Positions 29,693 to 37,779 of a DNA stretch of 46,306 bases are shown piece after piece. Under the pieces are notes generated by a model. That model was not told the origin of the DNA. It saw only the letters and a list, made by a program, of their open reading frames with translations, and made no database searches. Positions within the stretch are counted from its first letter, which is position 1. Every line of letters starts with the position of its first letter. Source of the DNA: Opitutaceae bacterium UBA2377 (lineage in GTDB: Bacteria; Verrucomicrobiota; Verrucomicrobiia; Opitutales; Opitutaceae); the NCBI GenBank assembly GCA_002344205.1, contig DDSZ01000003.1, positions 92,621 to 138,926 on the forward strand, in the 5' to 3' direction. The position numbers and the translations under genes were made by a program.

Positions 29693-30871
29693 TTATTGCA
29701 AGCCGCCGGCCACCGCACCGAGTTGGAAGATGGGGAGGAACATCGCCATGACGATGCCGCCGACCACCACGCCAAGGAACACGATGAGGATGGGCTCGAT
29801 CAGCGAAGTCAGCGAGGCGACGGTCGCTTCGCACTCCACGTCGTAGAAGTCGGAGATCTTGGTCATCATGCCGTCCACGTTACCCGTGGATTCACCGGCC
29901 TTGACCATGTGCTTCATCATCGGCGGGAAGAAGGCGTTGGCCGCGAGCACCTCGGAGACCTGGCCGCCTTGGCTGACGTGCTTGGCGATCTCGTCGCAAG
30001 CATCCTCGACCTGCACGGTGTTGCTGGCGGCGGCCACGATCTCGAGGGTGCGCAGGATGGGCACACCGGAACGGATGAGCGTGGCGTAGGTGCGGCAGAA
30101 ACGGGACAATGCGATCTTGTGGATCAGGTTGCCGAAGATCGGCGCGCGGACGAGGAACAGGTCCTTGTGCCGGCGGCCCTTGGGCGTGGCAACGTATTTG
30201 CCCACGCCCCAGAAAATTCCATAGGCACCGAGGCCGATGGCCCACCACCACGCCTTCATGAAGTCCGACAGGTCGATGAGGAACTGGGTGGGCGCAGGCA
30301 GCTTGGCGCCGAAATCGGCGAACATCGCCGCAAACACCGGAATAACAAAAATGAGCAGCACGTTGACCAGCGCCACGGCCAGGCCGATGACCGCAATTGG
30401 GTAGGTCATGGCCGATTTCACTTTCTTGGTGAGCTTGACGGAGGCCTCGAAGTAACTGGCCACCTTGCCCAGGATTTCCGCCAAACCGCCGCTCGCCTCA
30501 CCGGCCTCGATCATGGAGACGAAGAGGGTGTTGAAGGAGTTGGGGAACTTCTTGACCGCCGATGAAAAGGAATTGCCGGAGGAGATGTCGGCCCGCACGT
30601 CGCGGATGACGATGCGGAAGCACTGGTCCTCGGTCTGGTCCTGCAGGGCCTCCAAACATTGGACCAGCGGCAGGCCGGCCGTAAGGAGCGAAGCCAATTG
30701 CTGGGTGAAGATGGCCAGCTCCTCCAGCGGCAGCTTGTATTTCTTGGACTTCTTCTCGAGCGCTTTAAGCTTCGCGAGGGACTGGGCGGCGGTGAAACTG
30801 GAACGCCCTTTCTGGGCTGCATCCGCGCGCTGGACAGCGCTTTGACCAGACGACGGGGAAATAATGGCCAT
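29693..30871 (-). CDS. pilC: Type IV pilus/type II secretion inner-membrane platform protein (PilC/GspF family)
   Basis: The 392-residue protein has two T2SSF domains: the first with KYKLPLEELAIFTQQLASLL, AGLPLVQCLEALQDQTED and FVSMIEAGEASGGLAEILGK, the second with RFCRTYATLIRSGVPILRTL, VEDACDEIAKHVSQGGQVSE and HMVKAGESTGNVDGMMTKI. Helices VALVNVLLIFVIPVFAAMFA and LIEPILIVFLGVVVGGIVMA lie where the family has them. PilC/GspF forms the base on which the pilus or pseudopilus is assembled. ATG 30871 (MAIISPSSG) is chosen; the upstream extension overlaps the tRNA-Gly promoter region. The rest of the pilus machinery is not in this window. Confidence 0.92.
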   Translation of the reverse strand: MAIISPSSGQSAVQRADAAQKGRSSFTAAQSLAKLKALEKKSKKYKLPLEELAIFTQQLASLLTAGLPLVQCLEALQDQTEDQCFRIVIRDVRADISSGNSFSSAVKKFPNSFNTLFVSMIEAGEASGGLAEILGKVASYFEASVKLTKKVKSAMTYPIAVIGLAVALVNVLLIFVIPVFAAMFADFGAKLPAPTQFLIDLSDFMKAWWWAIGLGAYGIFWGVGKYVATPKGRRHKDLFLVRAPIFGNLIHKIALSRFCRTYATLIRSGVPILRTLEIVAAASNTVQVEDACDEIAKHVSQGGQVSEVLAANAFFPPMMKHMVKAGESTGNVDGMMTKISDFYDVECEATVASLTSLIEPILIVFLGVVVGGIVMAMFLPIFQLGAVAGGLQ

Positions 30872-31055
30872 AGCCGGCATGCAAACGACCCGTGCTCGGA
30901 CGCGCAACCTCATTTCCGACAATACTCCGTAAAAAACCGCTGCCCCCGGAGATTTGACGCCGGAGATGTCGTCCGACATGCGGACCGCCAGGAGAGTGCC
31001 CCAAAACGACAGGCTTGACCGGTCCCGGCCGACCATGAAGCTCACCACGCACCCT

Positions 31056-31129
31056 GCGGGTGTAGTTTAGTGGTAAAACTCCGCTCTTCCAAAGCGGTAT
31101 CGTCGGTTCGATTCCGTCCACCCGCTCCA
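31056..31129 (+). tRNA. tRNA-Gly (anticodon TCC)
   Basis: Acceptor GCGGGTG pairs with CACCCGC; the anticodon stem CCGCT/AGCGG holds loop CTTCCAA with anticodon TCC; the T-arm GTCGG-TTCGATT-CCGTC has one mismatch; discriminator T and CCA are encoded. The D-arm region TAGTTTAGTGGTAAAAC is typical of bacterial tRNA-Gly. Confidence 0.95.
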
Positions 31130-31141
31130 GTCGCGGCAGCA

Positions 31142-31549
31142 TCACCCCACGCGCCAGGGCCATTGCACGCAGCCTTCGATGTCACGGATGAGCGCGAAGT
31201 CCGCCCGGCCCTTCAGCACGAACGGCAGCACCTCGATTTCGGCCGGCAGGCAGGCCCGCGCCGCCTGCCAGCTCCGACCGGAGACATGGACATCGTCCAC
31301 GAGCAGCACCCGGCGCCACGCCCCGAGATCCGGGACGGGGGCCAGCAACCGCGGAGCCGTGTGCCGGGGCTCATTGGCCTCATCGCGGTAGTTCAGCGCG
31401 ATCAGCTTCAATCCCACGCCCAGCTGCTGCGCCACCAGCGCCGCGGGCACGATACCGCCGGTAGCTATGCCCACCACCCCGTCGATGCCTACGGGAAACG
31501 GCCACGCTCGCAGGCGGCGGATGATATCTTCAAACGCCAGCGGCGTCAT
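31142..31549 (-). CDS. Phosphoribosyltransferase
   Basis: The 135-residue protein shows the type I PRTase signature RVLLVDDVHVSGRSWQAA, with the two adjacent acidic residues that bind phosphoribosyl pyrophosphate. VVGIATGGIVPAALVAQQLG forms the earlier pyrophosphate-binding loop. It would transfer a ribose phosphate to a nucleobase such as hypoxanthine, xanthine or guanine; the base is not predictable. ATG 31549 (MTPLAFEDIIRR) lies 20 bases inside the upstream membrane-protein gene, so translation is probably coupled. The pairing suggests uptake followed by salvage, by inference. Confidence 0.85.
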   Translation of the reverse strand: MTPLAFEDIIRRLRAWPFPVGIDGVVGIATGGIVPAALVAQQLGVGLKLIALNYRDEANEPRHTAPRLLAPVPDLGAWRRVLLVDDVHVSGRSWQAARACLPAEIEVLPFVLKGRADFALIRDIEGCVQWPWRVG

Positions 31550-32105
31550 CGCGGGGTCCGGGCGCAGGCTTGGGGTAAAACTTGAGCAGGGCAAAATTCA
31601 CGGCCGCCAATGCCGCCAAGCCGGGCAAGGCGTTCCGGATCGAGCCCAAGAGAAAGGCCGACGGCGCGCCCAGATCGCCAAAAAGCGCGAGCAAGGACTG
31701 CAGGCCGGTGGCGGCCAGCTTTGCGGCCAGATAACCCGCCGGCGCGATCAGCCAGAGCGCCGGCCGGCGCCGCACCGCCCACCATGCGAAGAGCGCAAAC
31801 ACCGCGAGTTCGAAACTCAACACGGAGATCCACCGCAACGCCGGCAATCCGGTCAGCGCAAGGTTGAGCGCCGGGGCGAACAAAGCGACCACCAGCCCGA
31901 ACCGCAGCCCGTGCAGATACACCGCCACGAAAGCCGTCCAGAACATCGGCAACAGATGCGCCCCCAGCGGCCGGCTCCCCGACCACGGCACCAGATGCAC
32001 CAGGAACGGCACGAGCCAGGCCACGGCCAGCAGCACGGCCGTGTCGCGCAGCGTGGCGCGCTTGAAAAAATCCCGGGAAGAAATGGCCGCGGCACCGGTG
32101 CTCAT
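31530..32105 (-). CDS. Integral membrane protein, possible ECF-type substrate-binding component
   Basis: ATG 32105 gives 191 residues with about five or six membrane helices: DTAVLLAVAWLVPFLVHLV, HLLPMFWTAFVAVYLHGL, RFGLVVALFAPALNLALTG, VLSFELAVFALFAWWAV, LWLIAPAGYLAAKLAATGL and ALPGLAALAAVNFALLKF. Size and layout resemble S components of energy-coupling-factor transporters, which capture vitamins or nucleobases, but no S-component motif is decisive. It overlaps the phosphoribosyltransferase gene by 20 bases. The promoter must lie in the 57-base gap shared with divergent rsmE. Confidence 0.6.
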   Translation of the reverse strand: MSTGAAAISSRDFFKRATLRDTAVLLAVAWLVPFLVHLVPWSGSRPLGAHLLPMFWTAFVAVYLHGLRFGLVVALFAPALNLALTGLPALRWISVLSFELAVFALFAWWAVRRRPALWLIAPAGYLAAKLAATGLQSLLALFGDLGAPSAFLLGSIRNALPGLAALAAVNFALLKFYPKPAPGPRDDAAGV

Positions 32106-32162
32106 GCGGCCGAAATTACGGCGCGACTCCCGGGCGGCAATCCGCAAACTTCGCCGACCAAC

Positions 32163-32873
32163 GTGAATCTGATCCTGTTCACCCCCGAGGAAACCACGCG
32201 GCCGTTGCCGCGGCACGACCCGCGCGCGCGGCATCTGCTCGACGTCCTGCAACGCCGGCCCGGCGATGCCTTTGACGCCGGGCTGCGCGACGGACCGCGG
32301 GGCAAGGGCGTGGTCACCGCCATCACCGCCGATGCCCTCACGCTGACCTTCAACTGGGGCAAGCCGCCCCCGCCGGCCGATCCCATCACCCTGCTGATCG
32401 GTCTGCCCCGGCCGCAAACCGCGCGCAAAATTCTCCGCGAAGCCACCGCGCTCGGCGTGGCCGCGCTGCACTTTGTGCGGACCGACCGGAGCGACCCGGC
32501 CTATGCCGCGAGCAGTCTTTGGACGGACGGGGAATGGGAACACCAACTGGTCGCCGGCGCCGAGCAGGCCTTCTGCACCCGGTTGCCGACGGTCACCCAC
32601 GGCCATGCACTCGACACGGTCATTGCAAGCCCCGGCCTGCGGCTCGCACTCGACAACTACGAAGCGCGCCAACCGCTCTCCCAACTGTGCACCGCCGGCA
32701 CCGCCGCGCTCGTCCTTGCCTTCGGCGCCGAGCGCGGCTGGTCGGCCGGCGAGCGGCAACGGCTGCGGGCGCATGATTTTCAATTCGCCCATCTCGGCGC
32801 CCGCGTGCTGCGGCTGGAGACGGCCGTGGTGGCCGCGCTCGCCATCGTCAAGGCGCAGCGGGGAGCGATGTAG
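32163..32873 (+). CDS. rsmE: 16S rRNA (uracil-1498-N3)-methyltransferase, RsmE-type
   Basis: The 236-residue SPOUT methyltransferase methylates U1498 of 16S rRNA with S-adenosylmethionine. RHDPRARHLLDVLQRRPGD is the PUA-like N-terminal start; LLIGLPRPQTARKILREATA and LGVAALHFVRTDRSDP match the family in the middle. The C-terminal knot has LVLAFGAERGWSAGERQRL and AHLGARVLRLETAVVAAL. The usual IGPEGGFS reads FGAERGWS here, a conservative but real departure. The start is GTG 32163 (VNLILF). The end overlaps the convergent rsmD by 26 bases. Confidence 0.88.
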   Translation: MNLILFTPEETTRPLPRHDPRARHLLDVLQRRPGDAFDAGLRDGPRGKGVVTAITADALTLTFNWGKPPPPADPITLLIGLPRPQTARKILREATALGVAALHFVRTDRSDPAYAASSLWTDGEWEHQLVAGAEQAFCTRLPTVTHGHALDTVIASPGLRLALDNYEARQPLSQLCTAGTAALVLAFGAERGWSAGERQRLRAHDFQFAHLGARVLRLETAVVAALAIVKAQRGAM

Positions 32874-33432
32874 TGCGGCGAAAAAAGACCGCCGTGGGCT
32901 GGTGCGCGCCCTTCCCGAGCCGCTTCACCGCCGTCCAACCCGGCGGCGTGAGCGTGATCTCGCCAGGCATCTCAAACACAATCACCGGGTCGGGATGGGC
33001 GGCGAGCACCTCGCCCAAGCGCGCGAACAGCCGCGGCGCCAGATCCGCGATTTGTTCGTAAGGCGGATCAATGAAGACCAAGTCCGGCGGCGCGGTGTCG
33101 GGCCACGGTGCCTGCACCGCATCCCCGGCGGTCACGCGGAGCGCCCGGGTGTCGGCTTTCATGCTGCGGCCCACGGACTCGATGTTGCGCCGGAGGCAGC
33201 CCAAGGCCTTGTGGCTCTGCTCCACAAACAATCCGCCGGCCGCCCCGCGGCTGAAGGCCTCCAGCCCGTAGCCGCCGCTGCCCGCAAACAGATCCAGAAA
33301 GCGCGCCCCCGGCACCCGCGCGACCAAGCTCGAAAAAACTGCCTGTCGCATGCCATCGGTGGCCGGGCGCACGGCGTCCCCCTTGGGCACCACCAAGGAA
33401 ATCCCGCGCGCCAAACCGCCGCTGATTCGCAT
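32848..33432 (-). CDS. rsmD: 16S rRNA (guanine-966-N2)-methyltransferase, RsmD-type
   Basis: The 194-residue protein begins MRISGGLARGISLVVPKG and has the family's RPATDGMRQAVFSSL, the SAM-binding FLDLFAGSGGYGLEAFSRGA, and the catalytic/substrate motif LVFIDPPYEQIADL. It methylates G966 of 16S rRNA during small-subunit assembly. ATG 33432 is chosen because MRISGG is the typical start; ATG 33444 is four codons upstream. Two rRNA methyltransferase genes thus meet tail to tail and share 26 bases. Confidence 0.93.
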   Translation of the reverse strand: MRISGGLARGISLVVPKGDAVRPATDGMRQAVFSSLVARVPGARFLDLFAGSGGYGLEAFSRGAAGGLFVEQSHKALGCLRRNIESVGRSMKADTRALRVTAGDAVQAPWPDTAPPDLVFIDPPYEQIADLAPRLFARLGEVLAAHPDPVIVFEMPGEITLTPPGWTAVKRLGKGAHQPTAVFFRRTTSLPAAP

Positions 33433-33583
33433 CCGCGCAGCCAAAAGCCGCCGCCACGGGAAGCAAATGCGAAACCCGCCAGATTCCCGTTGCAGACTGA
33501 AAGAAAGCCCATTTGGTTAGGAGCCTAATTAGTTGCAGCCGGGCGGCTGCCGACGTTTCGCCCGGCACTGCAACGACTTCACC

Positions 33584-35077
33584 GTGTCTGCTTTTTCCCT
33601 GCAAACTGTGCTCCAACGCCTGCCGGCCGCATGCGCGGCGCTGCTGCCTTGCCTGGCCCTCCCGGCGAAGCCGGCGACCGAGCACAATTGGTGGCCGGTG
33701 GCCGTCACCCGCTCGGACGCAAGCGGCCGGGTGCAGGACTGGCAGGCGGCCGGGCCGCTGTTTTTCCATCGCCTCACCGCCGACGGCGGGAGCTACACCG
33801 GCTTCCGGCCGCTCTATCTGGAACGCCGGGATGCGGCGGGGCAAGCGGTCGAGTCCTCCCTGCTCTACCCGCTCTACATCCGCCGGCAGGACGCCACCAC
33901 CGCAAGCTGGAGTGTCTTCAACCTGATCAACCATTCCGCCCCGGCCGACCCCGCTGCCGCGGGCAGCCGGGCCTTCGATGTCTGGCCGTTTTACTTTTCC
34001 CGCGACACCGGTTCACCCGACTCCTCCTACCGCGCCCTTTTCCCGGTCGCGGGCACGGTCAAGCGCCGCTTCGGGCAGGACGAAATGCGCTGGGTGCTCT
34101 TTCCCGTCCATCTGCGCACGGTGAAGGATGATATCACGACCACCTCCACCCTCTGGCCGGTTTTCCGGCACAGCGCGGGCGGCGGCCATCAGGGTTTCGC
34201 CGTCTGGCCGTTGTTTGGCCGGGAGGAGAAAGCGGGCTTCTACCGCCGCCAGTATTATCTCTGGCCGCTGCTCTATAAACACGAAACCGGCCTGGATGAA
34301 CCGCAGCCCACGATCCGGCAGGGCTTCCTGCCCTTTTACACGCGCGAATCCTCACCGGAGAGCCACAGCGAAAACTACCTCTGGCCCTTCTTCGGCCACA
34401 CCCGGCAGACCGAACCGGCGCCTTACCGCGAAATCCGCTACTTCTGGCCGCTGCTCGTGCAGGGCCGCGGCGACGACCGGGAGGTCAACCGTTGGGCACC
34501 GTTCTACAGCCGCTCCGTCCGCAAGGGAGTCGAAAAGACCTGGCTGGGCTGGCCGCTCATCAAGGAAGTGCGCTGGAGCGAGGGCGACCTCGACCGCCAG
34601 CGCCAGCAATTGCTGTTCTTCCTCTACTGGTCGGAGGAGCAACGCAGCCGACAGCACCCCGGCCTGCCCGCCGCGCACAAGACCCACGTCTGGCCGCTGC
34701 TCAGCGCCTGGGACAACGGCGCGGGCCGGCGGCAGGTCCAGTTCCCCAGCCCGCTGGAGGTTTTCTTTCCGCACAACGAACAGGTCCGGCAGCTCTACAC
34801 GCCGCTGTTTGCGCTCTACCGCTTCGACCGGCGCGGGCCCGATGAAGTGCGCACGACGCTGCTGTGGAACGCCATCACCTGGCACCGCCACCCGGAGGGC
34901 CGCGCCTTCCGCATCGGTCCGCTTTTCAGCCACACCGCCAGTCCCGACGAGGGCCGGCGCATCGCGCTCGGCCACGGCCTGATCGGACTCCGGCAGTTGC
35001 CCGGCGGCAAAGGCTGGCGCATGTTCCTGTTCGATTTTCCCGCGCGCCCCAGCCAGCCTGCTGCGCCGGCCGAATGA
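33584..35077 (+). CDS. Exported repeat protein with about twenty aromatic-Pro-hydrophobic (WPLF-like) motifs, first gene of the Mla operon
   Basis: GTG 33584 starts a signal-like sequence (VSAFSLQTVLQRLPAACAAL, cleaving near PAKPA); a TTG 17 codons earlier is possible. The 497-residue product is built from repeats centred on W/F-P-L/F/V-F/Y/L, spaced 15-35 residues: VWPFYFSR, VLFPVHLR, LWPVFRHS, VWPLFGRE, LWPLLYKH, FLPFYTRE, LWPFFGHT, FWPLLVQG, WAPFYSRS, GWPLIKEV, VWPLLSAW, IGPLFSH. Each is flanked by charged turns, suggesting a solenoid or barrel of beta-hairpins. Similar WPLF-repeat proteins of unknown function occur in other Gram-negative groups, from memory. The gap to mlaE is four bases, so the protein probably works with the Mla-type transporter in the envelope. 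Confidence 0.8.
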   Translation: MSAFSLQTVLQRLPAACAALLPCLALPAKPATEHNWWPVAVTRSDASGRVQDWQAAGPLFFHRLTADGGSYTGFRPLYLERRDAAGQAVESSLLYPLYIRRQDATTASWSVFNLINHSAPADPAAAGSRAFDVWPFYFSRDTGSPDSSYRALFPVAGTVKRRFGQDEMRWVLFPVHLRTVKDDITTTSTLWPVFRHSAGGGHQGFAVWPLFGREEKAGFYRRQYYLWPLLYKHETGLDEPQPTIRQGFLPFYTRESSPESHSENYLWPFFGHTRQTEPAPYREIRYFWPLLVQGRGDDREVNRWAPFYSRSVRKGVEKTWLGWPLIKEVRWSEGDLDRQRQQLLFFLYWSEEQRSRQHPGLPAAHKTHVWPLLSAWDNGAGRRQVQFPSPLEVFFPHNEQVRQLYTPLFALYRFDRRGPDEVRTTLLWNAITWHRHPEGRAFRIGPLFSHTASPDEGRRIALGHGLIGLRQLPGGKGWRMFLFDFPARPSQPAAPAE

Positions 35078-35081
35078 CACC

Positions 35082-35834
35082 ATGAAACCCATCCTAGCCG
35101 TCCTTGAAGGCATCGGCGACACCGTGCTGCTGCTGGTGCGGACGCTCCGGCATGCGTCCTCGCTGCCGCGCCAATTGCCGCGTTTCATCGACCAGTGTTA
35201 CCAGATCGGCTACGCCACGCTGCCCATCGTCGCGATCCTGAGCTTCTTCATCGGCGGCGTGCTCGCCCTGCAGGCCGGCTACAGCATGTCGAACTTCGGC
35301 GCCAAGGAGTTCATCGGCTCGCTGGTCGGCCTCTCGATGGCCCGCGCCCTCGGCCCCGTGATGGTGGCCGTGCTGGTCGCGGGCCGCGTGGGCTCCGCCA
35401 TCACCGCCGAGCTCGCCAGCATGAAGGTTTACCAGGAGGTGGACGCGTTGGTGACGATGAACATCCCGCCCGAGCGCATCCTCGTGCTGCCACGCCTCGC
35501 CGCGGTGCTGGTGATGATGCCCGTCCTCGCCATCATCGCCAATCTGGTCGGCTGGTTCGGCGGCGCGCTCGTCGCCCATACGGTGGATTTCATCGCGCTG
35601 GAGCCCGACAAGTATTTCGAGACCCTGCGGCGCTACACCAAGTTCGATGATATCGCCGACGGCATCATCAAGGCCGAGGTGTTCGGCTTCGTCGTGGTGC
35701 TCGTCTGCTGCAGTATCGGCCTGCGCACACGGGGCGGCCCGCGCGAGATCGGCGCCTCCGTCACCAAGGCCGTGGTGACGTCGCTCATCCTCATCCTCGT
35801 GCTCGACTACTTCCTCACCAAAGCCCTGCTCTGA
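35082..35834 (+). CDS. mlaE: MlaE-type ABC transporter permease
   Basis: The 250-residue permease matches the MlaE family: RQLPRFIDQCYQIGYATLPI at the N-terminus, IGGVLALQAGYSMSNFGAKE, LVGLSMARALGPVMVAVLVA, GRVGSAITAELASMKVYQEV with the conserved Glu coupling region, and AVVTSLILILVLDYFLTKAL at the end. In the Mla system it is the inner-membrane core moving phospholipids between the membranes. It is flanked tightly by the WPLF-repeat gene (four bases) and mlaF (six bases), so one transcript is very likely. Confidence 0.95.
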   Translation: MKPILAVLEGIGDTVLLLVRTLRHASSLPRQLPRFIDQCYQIGYATLPIVAILSFFIGGVLALQAGYSMSNFGAKEFIGSLVGLSMARALGPVMVAVLVAGRVGSAITAELASMKVYQEVDALVTMNIPPERILVLPRLAAVLVMMPVLAIIANLVGWFGGALVAHTVDFIALEPDKYFETLRRYTKFDDIADGIIKAEVFGFVVVLVCCSIGLRTRGGPREIGASVTKAVVTSLILILVLDYFLTKALL

Positions 35835-35840
35835 CCCGCC

Positions 35841-36647
35841 ATGTCTCCCTGCCACCAGACCCGCAATCCCTTCAGCGAGGCCGAATCTCCGGCCGTCGGC
35901 GTCGTGTGCGAGCAACTGTCGAAAAGCTTTGGCTCCCTCGAGGTGCTCAAGCAGATCGACCTGCGCATCGAGCCGGGCGAGATCTTCGTGCTGATGGGGC
36001 CCAGCGGCTCGGGCAAAAGCGTCCTCCTGAAACACATCGTCGGCTTGGAGCGGCCCAGCGCGGGCAAGGTCATGGTCGGCGAATTCGACGCCGCCGAGGC
36101 CGAGACCCGGGAAAAAATCCGCATGGCGCTCGTTTTCCAGGCCGGCGCGCTGTTCAATTCGCTCACCGTTTACGACAACCTCGCCCTCTACCCCCGCGAA
36201 CACCGCCTCGCCAGCGAGGCCGGCATCCGCGAGAAGGTCATGCGCGCCCTGCAGATCCTGTCCTTGGAAAACGCCGCCGGGAAATACCCGTCGCAGCTCT
36301 CCGGCGGCATGCGCAAACGCGTGGCCATCGCCCGCGCACTCGTGCAGGAGCCGCAGCTCATGCTCTACGACGAGCCGACCAGCGAGCTGGACCCCGTGAT
36401 GTCCGCCACCATCAGCGAAATCATCGCCACCCTGAAAGACGAATACCACGTCACCTCCATCGTCGTCTCGCACGACCGCGACCTCGCGCTCAACATCGCC
36501 GACCGCGTGGGCATCCTCATGGAAGGCCGCCTCGCCATCGTCGCCCCGCCGGCCGGGCTGCGCCAGACCACGGACGAACGCGTGGCCGATTTCCTCAACC
36601 CCAAGATCAACCTCAAGCAGCCCCGCTTCCGGGAGCTGGCCGGTTGA
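35841..36647 (+). CDS. mlaF: MlaF-type ABC transporter ATPase
   Basis: The 268-residue ATPase has Walker A MGPSGSGKSVLLKHI, the Q-loop FQAGALFNSLTVYDN typical of MlaF, the signature LSGGMRKRVAIARAL and Walker B LMLYDEPTSELDPV. The D-loop reads SELD instead of the more usual SGLD. It drives the MlaE permease. An N-terminal tail of about 20 residues (MSPCHQTRNPFSEAES) precedes the domain. It begins six bases after mlaE, and mlaD follows after 32 bases. Confidence 0.95.
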   Translation: MSPCHQTRNPFSEAESPAVGVVCEQLSKSFGSLEVLKQIDLRIEPGEIFVLMGPSGSGKSVLLKHIVGLERPSAGKVMVGEFDAAEAETREKIRMALVFQAGALFNSLTVYDNLALYPREHRLASEAGIREKVMRALQILSLENAAGKYPSQLSGGMRKRVAIARALVQEPQLMLYDEPTSELDPVMSATISEIIATLKDEYHVTSIVVSHDRDLALNIADRVGILMEGRLAIVAPPAGLRQTTDERVADFLNPKINLKQPRFRELAG

Positions 36648-36679
36648 GCCTCCCTCCTTCCGCAAACCGACACACCGCC

Positions 36680-37672
36680 ATGACCACCACACAGAACACC
36701 GCCCGCGTCGGGCTTTTCTTCCTCCTCGGCCTCGCCCTCATCTGGGTCAGCTACGAGACCCTCGGCGACGGCAATGCCCTCAAGAAACGGGGCTACAACC
36801 TCGTCGCCGGCTTCGACAACCTCAAGGAACTCAAGGCCGGCGATGACGTGCGCATGGCCGGCGTCCGCATCGGTATGGTCGAGTCCACCCGACTGGCCGG
36901 CCAGCGGGCCGAGGCCGTGCTGCGCATCGATCCCACCGTCAAGATCGCCGGCGACGCCAAGGCCATCATCGCCTCGGCCGGGTTGCTCGGCACCAACTAC
37001 ATCGCCGTTGACCTGGGCAGCACCTCGGCCGCACCGCTGGCCGCGGGCGCGGAAATCCGCACCCAGGCCTCGCCCGACCTCAATACGATCATGACCCAGT
37101 TGGGCGATCTCGGCGGCAAGCTGGAGAGCGCGCTCGGTTCCATCAGCTCCGTGATGGGCGGCAAGGAAGGCGAGCCCGGGCTTTTCCAGCGCCTCGACAC
37201 GTTGATCGCGGAGAACAGCGCCAAGGTGGACGCCACCATGAGCAACCTGCAGGAGATCACCACCAAGGTGAACCGCGGCGAAGGCACCCTCGGCAAACTC
37301 ATCAACGACCCGCAGCTGCACGACGACCTGCTTGCCTCTGTCGGCGAACTCAAGGTGGCCGCCGGCGATGCGCGCAATTTCATGAGCGAAGCCCAAACCC
37401 TCGTCGCCCAGGTCAAGTCCGGCCAAGGCACGCTCGGCACGCTCATCTACGACGACCAAGCCGGCAACGACATCAAGGCCGTCGCCGCCAACCTCCGCGA
37501 ACTCTCGGACAAGCTGGCCAAGGGCGAGGGCACCCTGGGCAAGCTCATCACGGACGACAGCCTCATCCGGGAGGTGCAGGGCACCCTGCGCAAGGCCGAC
37601 CGCGCGCTCGACGGCATGGGCGACTCCGGCCCCATCACGGCCGTGGGTGTCGTCGCGGGCGCGCTGTTCTGA
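36680..37672 (+). CDS. mlaD: MlaD/MCE-family lipid-binding protein with C-terminal GTLGKLI repeats
   Basis: ATG 36680 gives 330 residues. One N-terminal membrane helix (VGLFFLLGLALIWVSYETLG) precedes a single MCE domain (FDNLKELKAGDDVRMAGVRI, SAGLLGTNYIAVDLGS), which forms the lipid-carrying ring in the periplasm. The rest is a long helical region with the motif G-E/Q-G-T-L-G-K/T-L-I at residues 200-208, 248-256 and 282-290, each followed by acidic residues. E. coli MlaD is about 180 residues, so this one has a long tail that may extend across the periplasm. No MlaA, MlaB or MlaC homologue lies in the operon; the repeat protein at its head may fill one of those roles, by inference. Confidence 0.93.
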   Translation: MTTTQNTARVGLFFLLGLALIWVSYETLGDGNALKKRGYNLVAGFDNLKELKAGDDVRMAGVRIGMVESTRLAGQRAEAVLRIDPTVKIAGDAKAIIASAGLLGTNYIAVDLGSTSAAPLAAGAEIRTQASPDLNTIMTQLGDLGGKLESALGSISSVMGGKEGEPGLFQRLDTLIAENSAKVDATMSNLQEITTKVNRGEGTLGKLINDPQLHDDLLASVGELKVAAGDARNFMSEAQTLVAQVKSGQGTLGTLIYDDQAGNDIKAVAANLRELSDKLAKGEGTLGKLITDDSLIREVQGTLRKADRALDGMGDSGPITAVGVVAGALF

Positions 37673-37779
37673 TCAGCCGCCAACCTGGGTGGGCCCGCCC
37701 GCACCGGCGAACCCACCCATGCTGCGGCAGCACTGCTGGAATACTGACTGGACTGTCAAAGAACGAAAGAGGCGGCGGC

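Noticed and set aside
35094..36692. 532-residue minus-strand frame opposite mlaE and mlaF
   Set aside because: Low-complexity antisense product; the plus-strand genes have all catalytic motifs.
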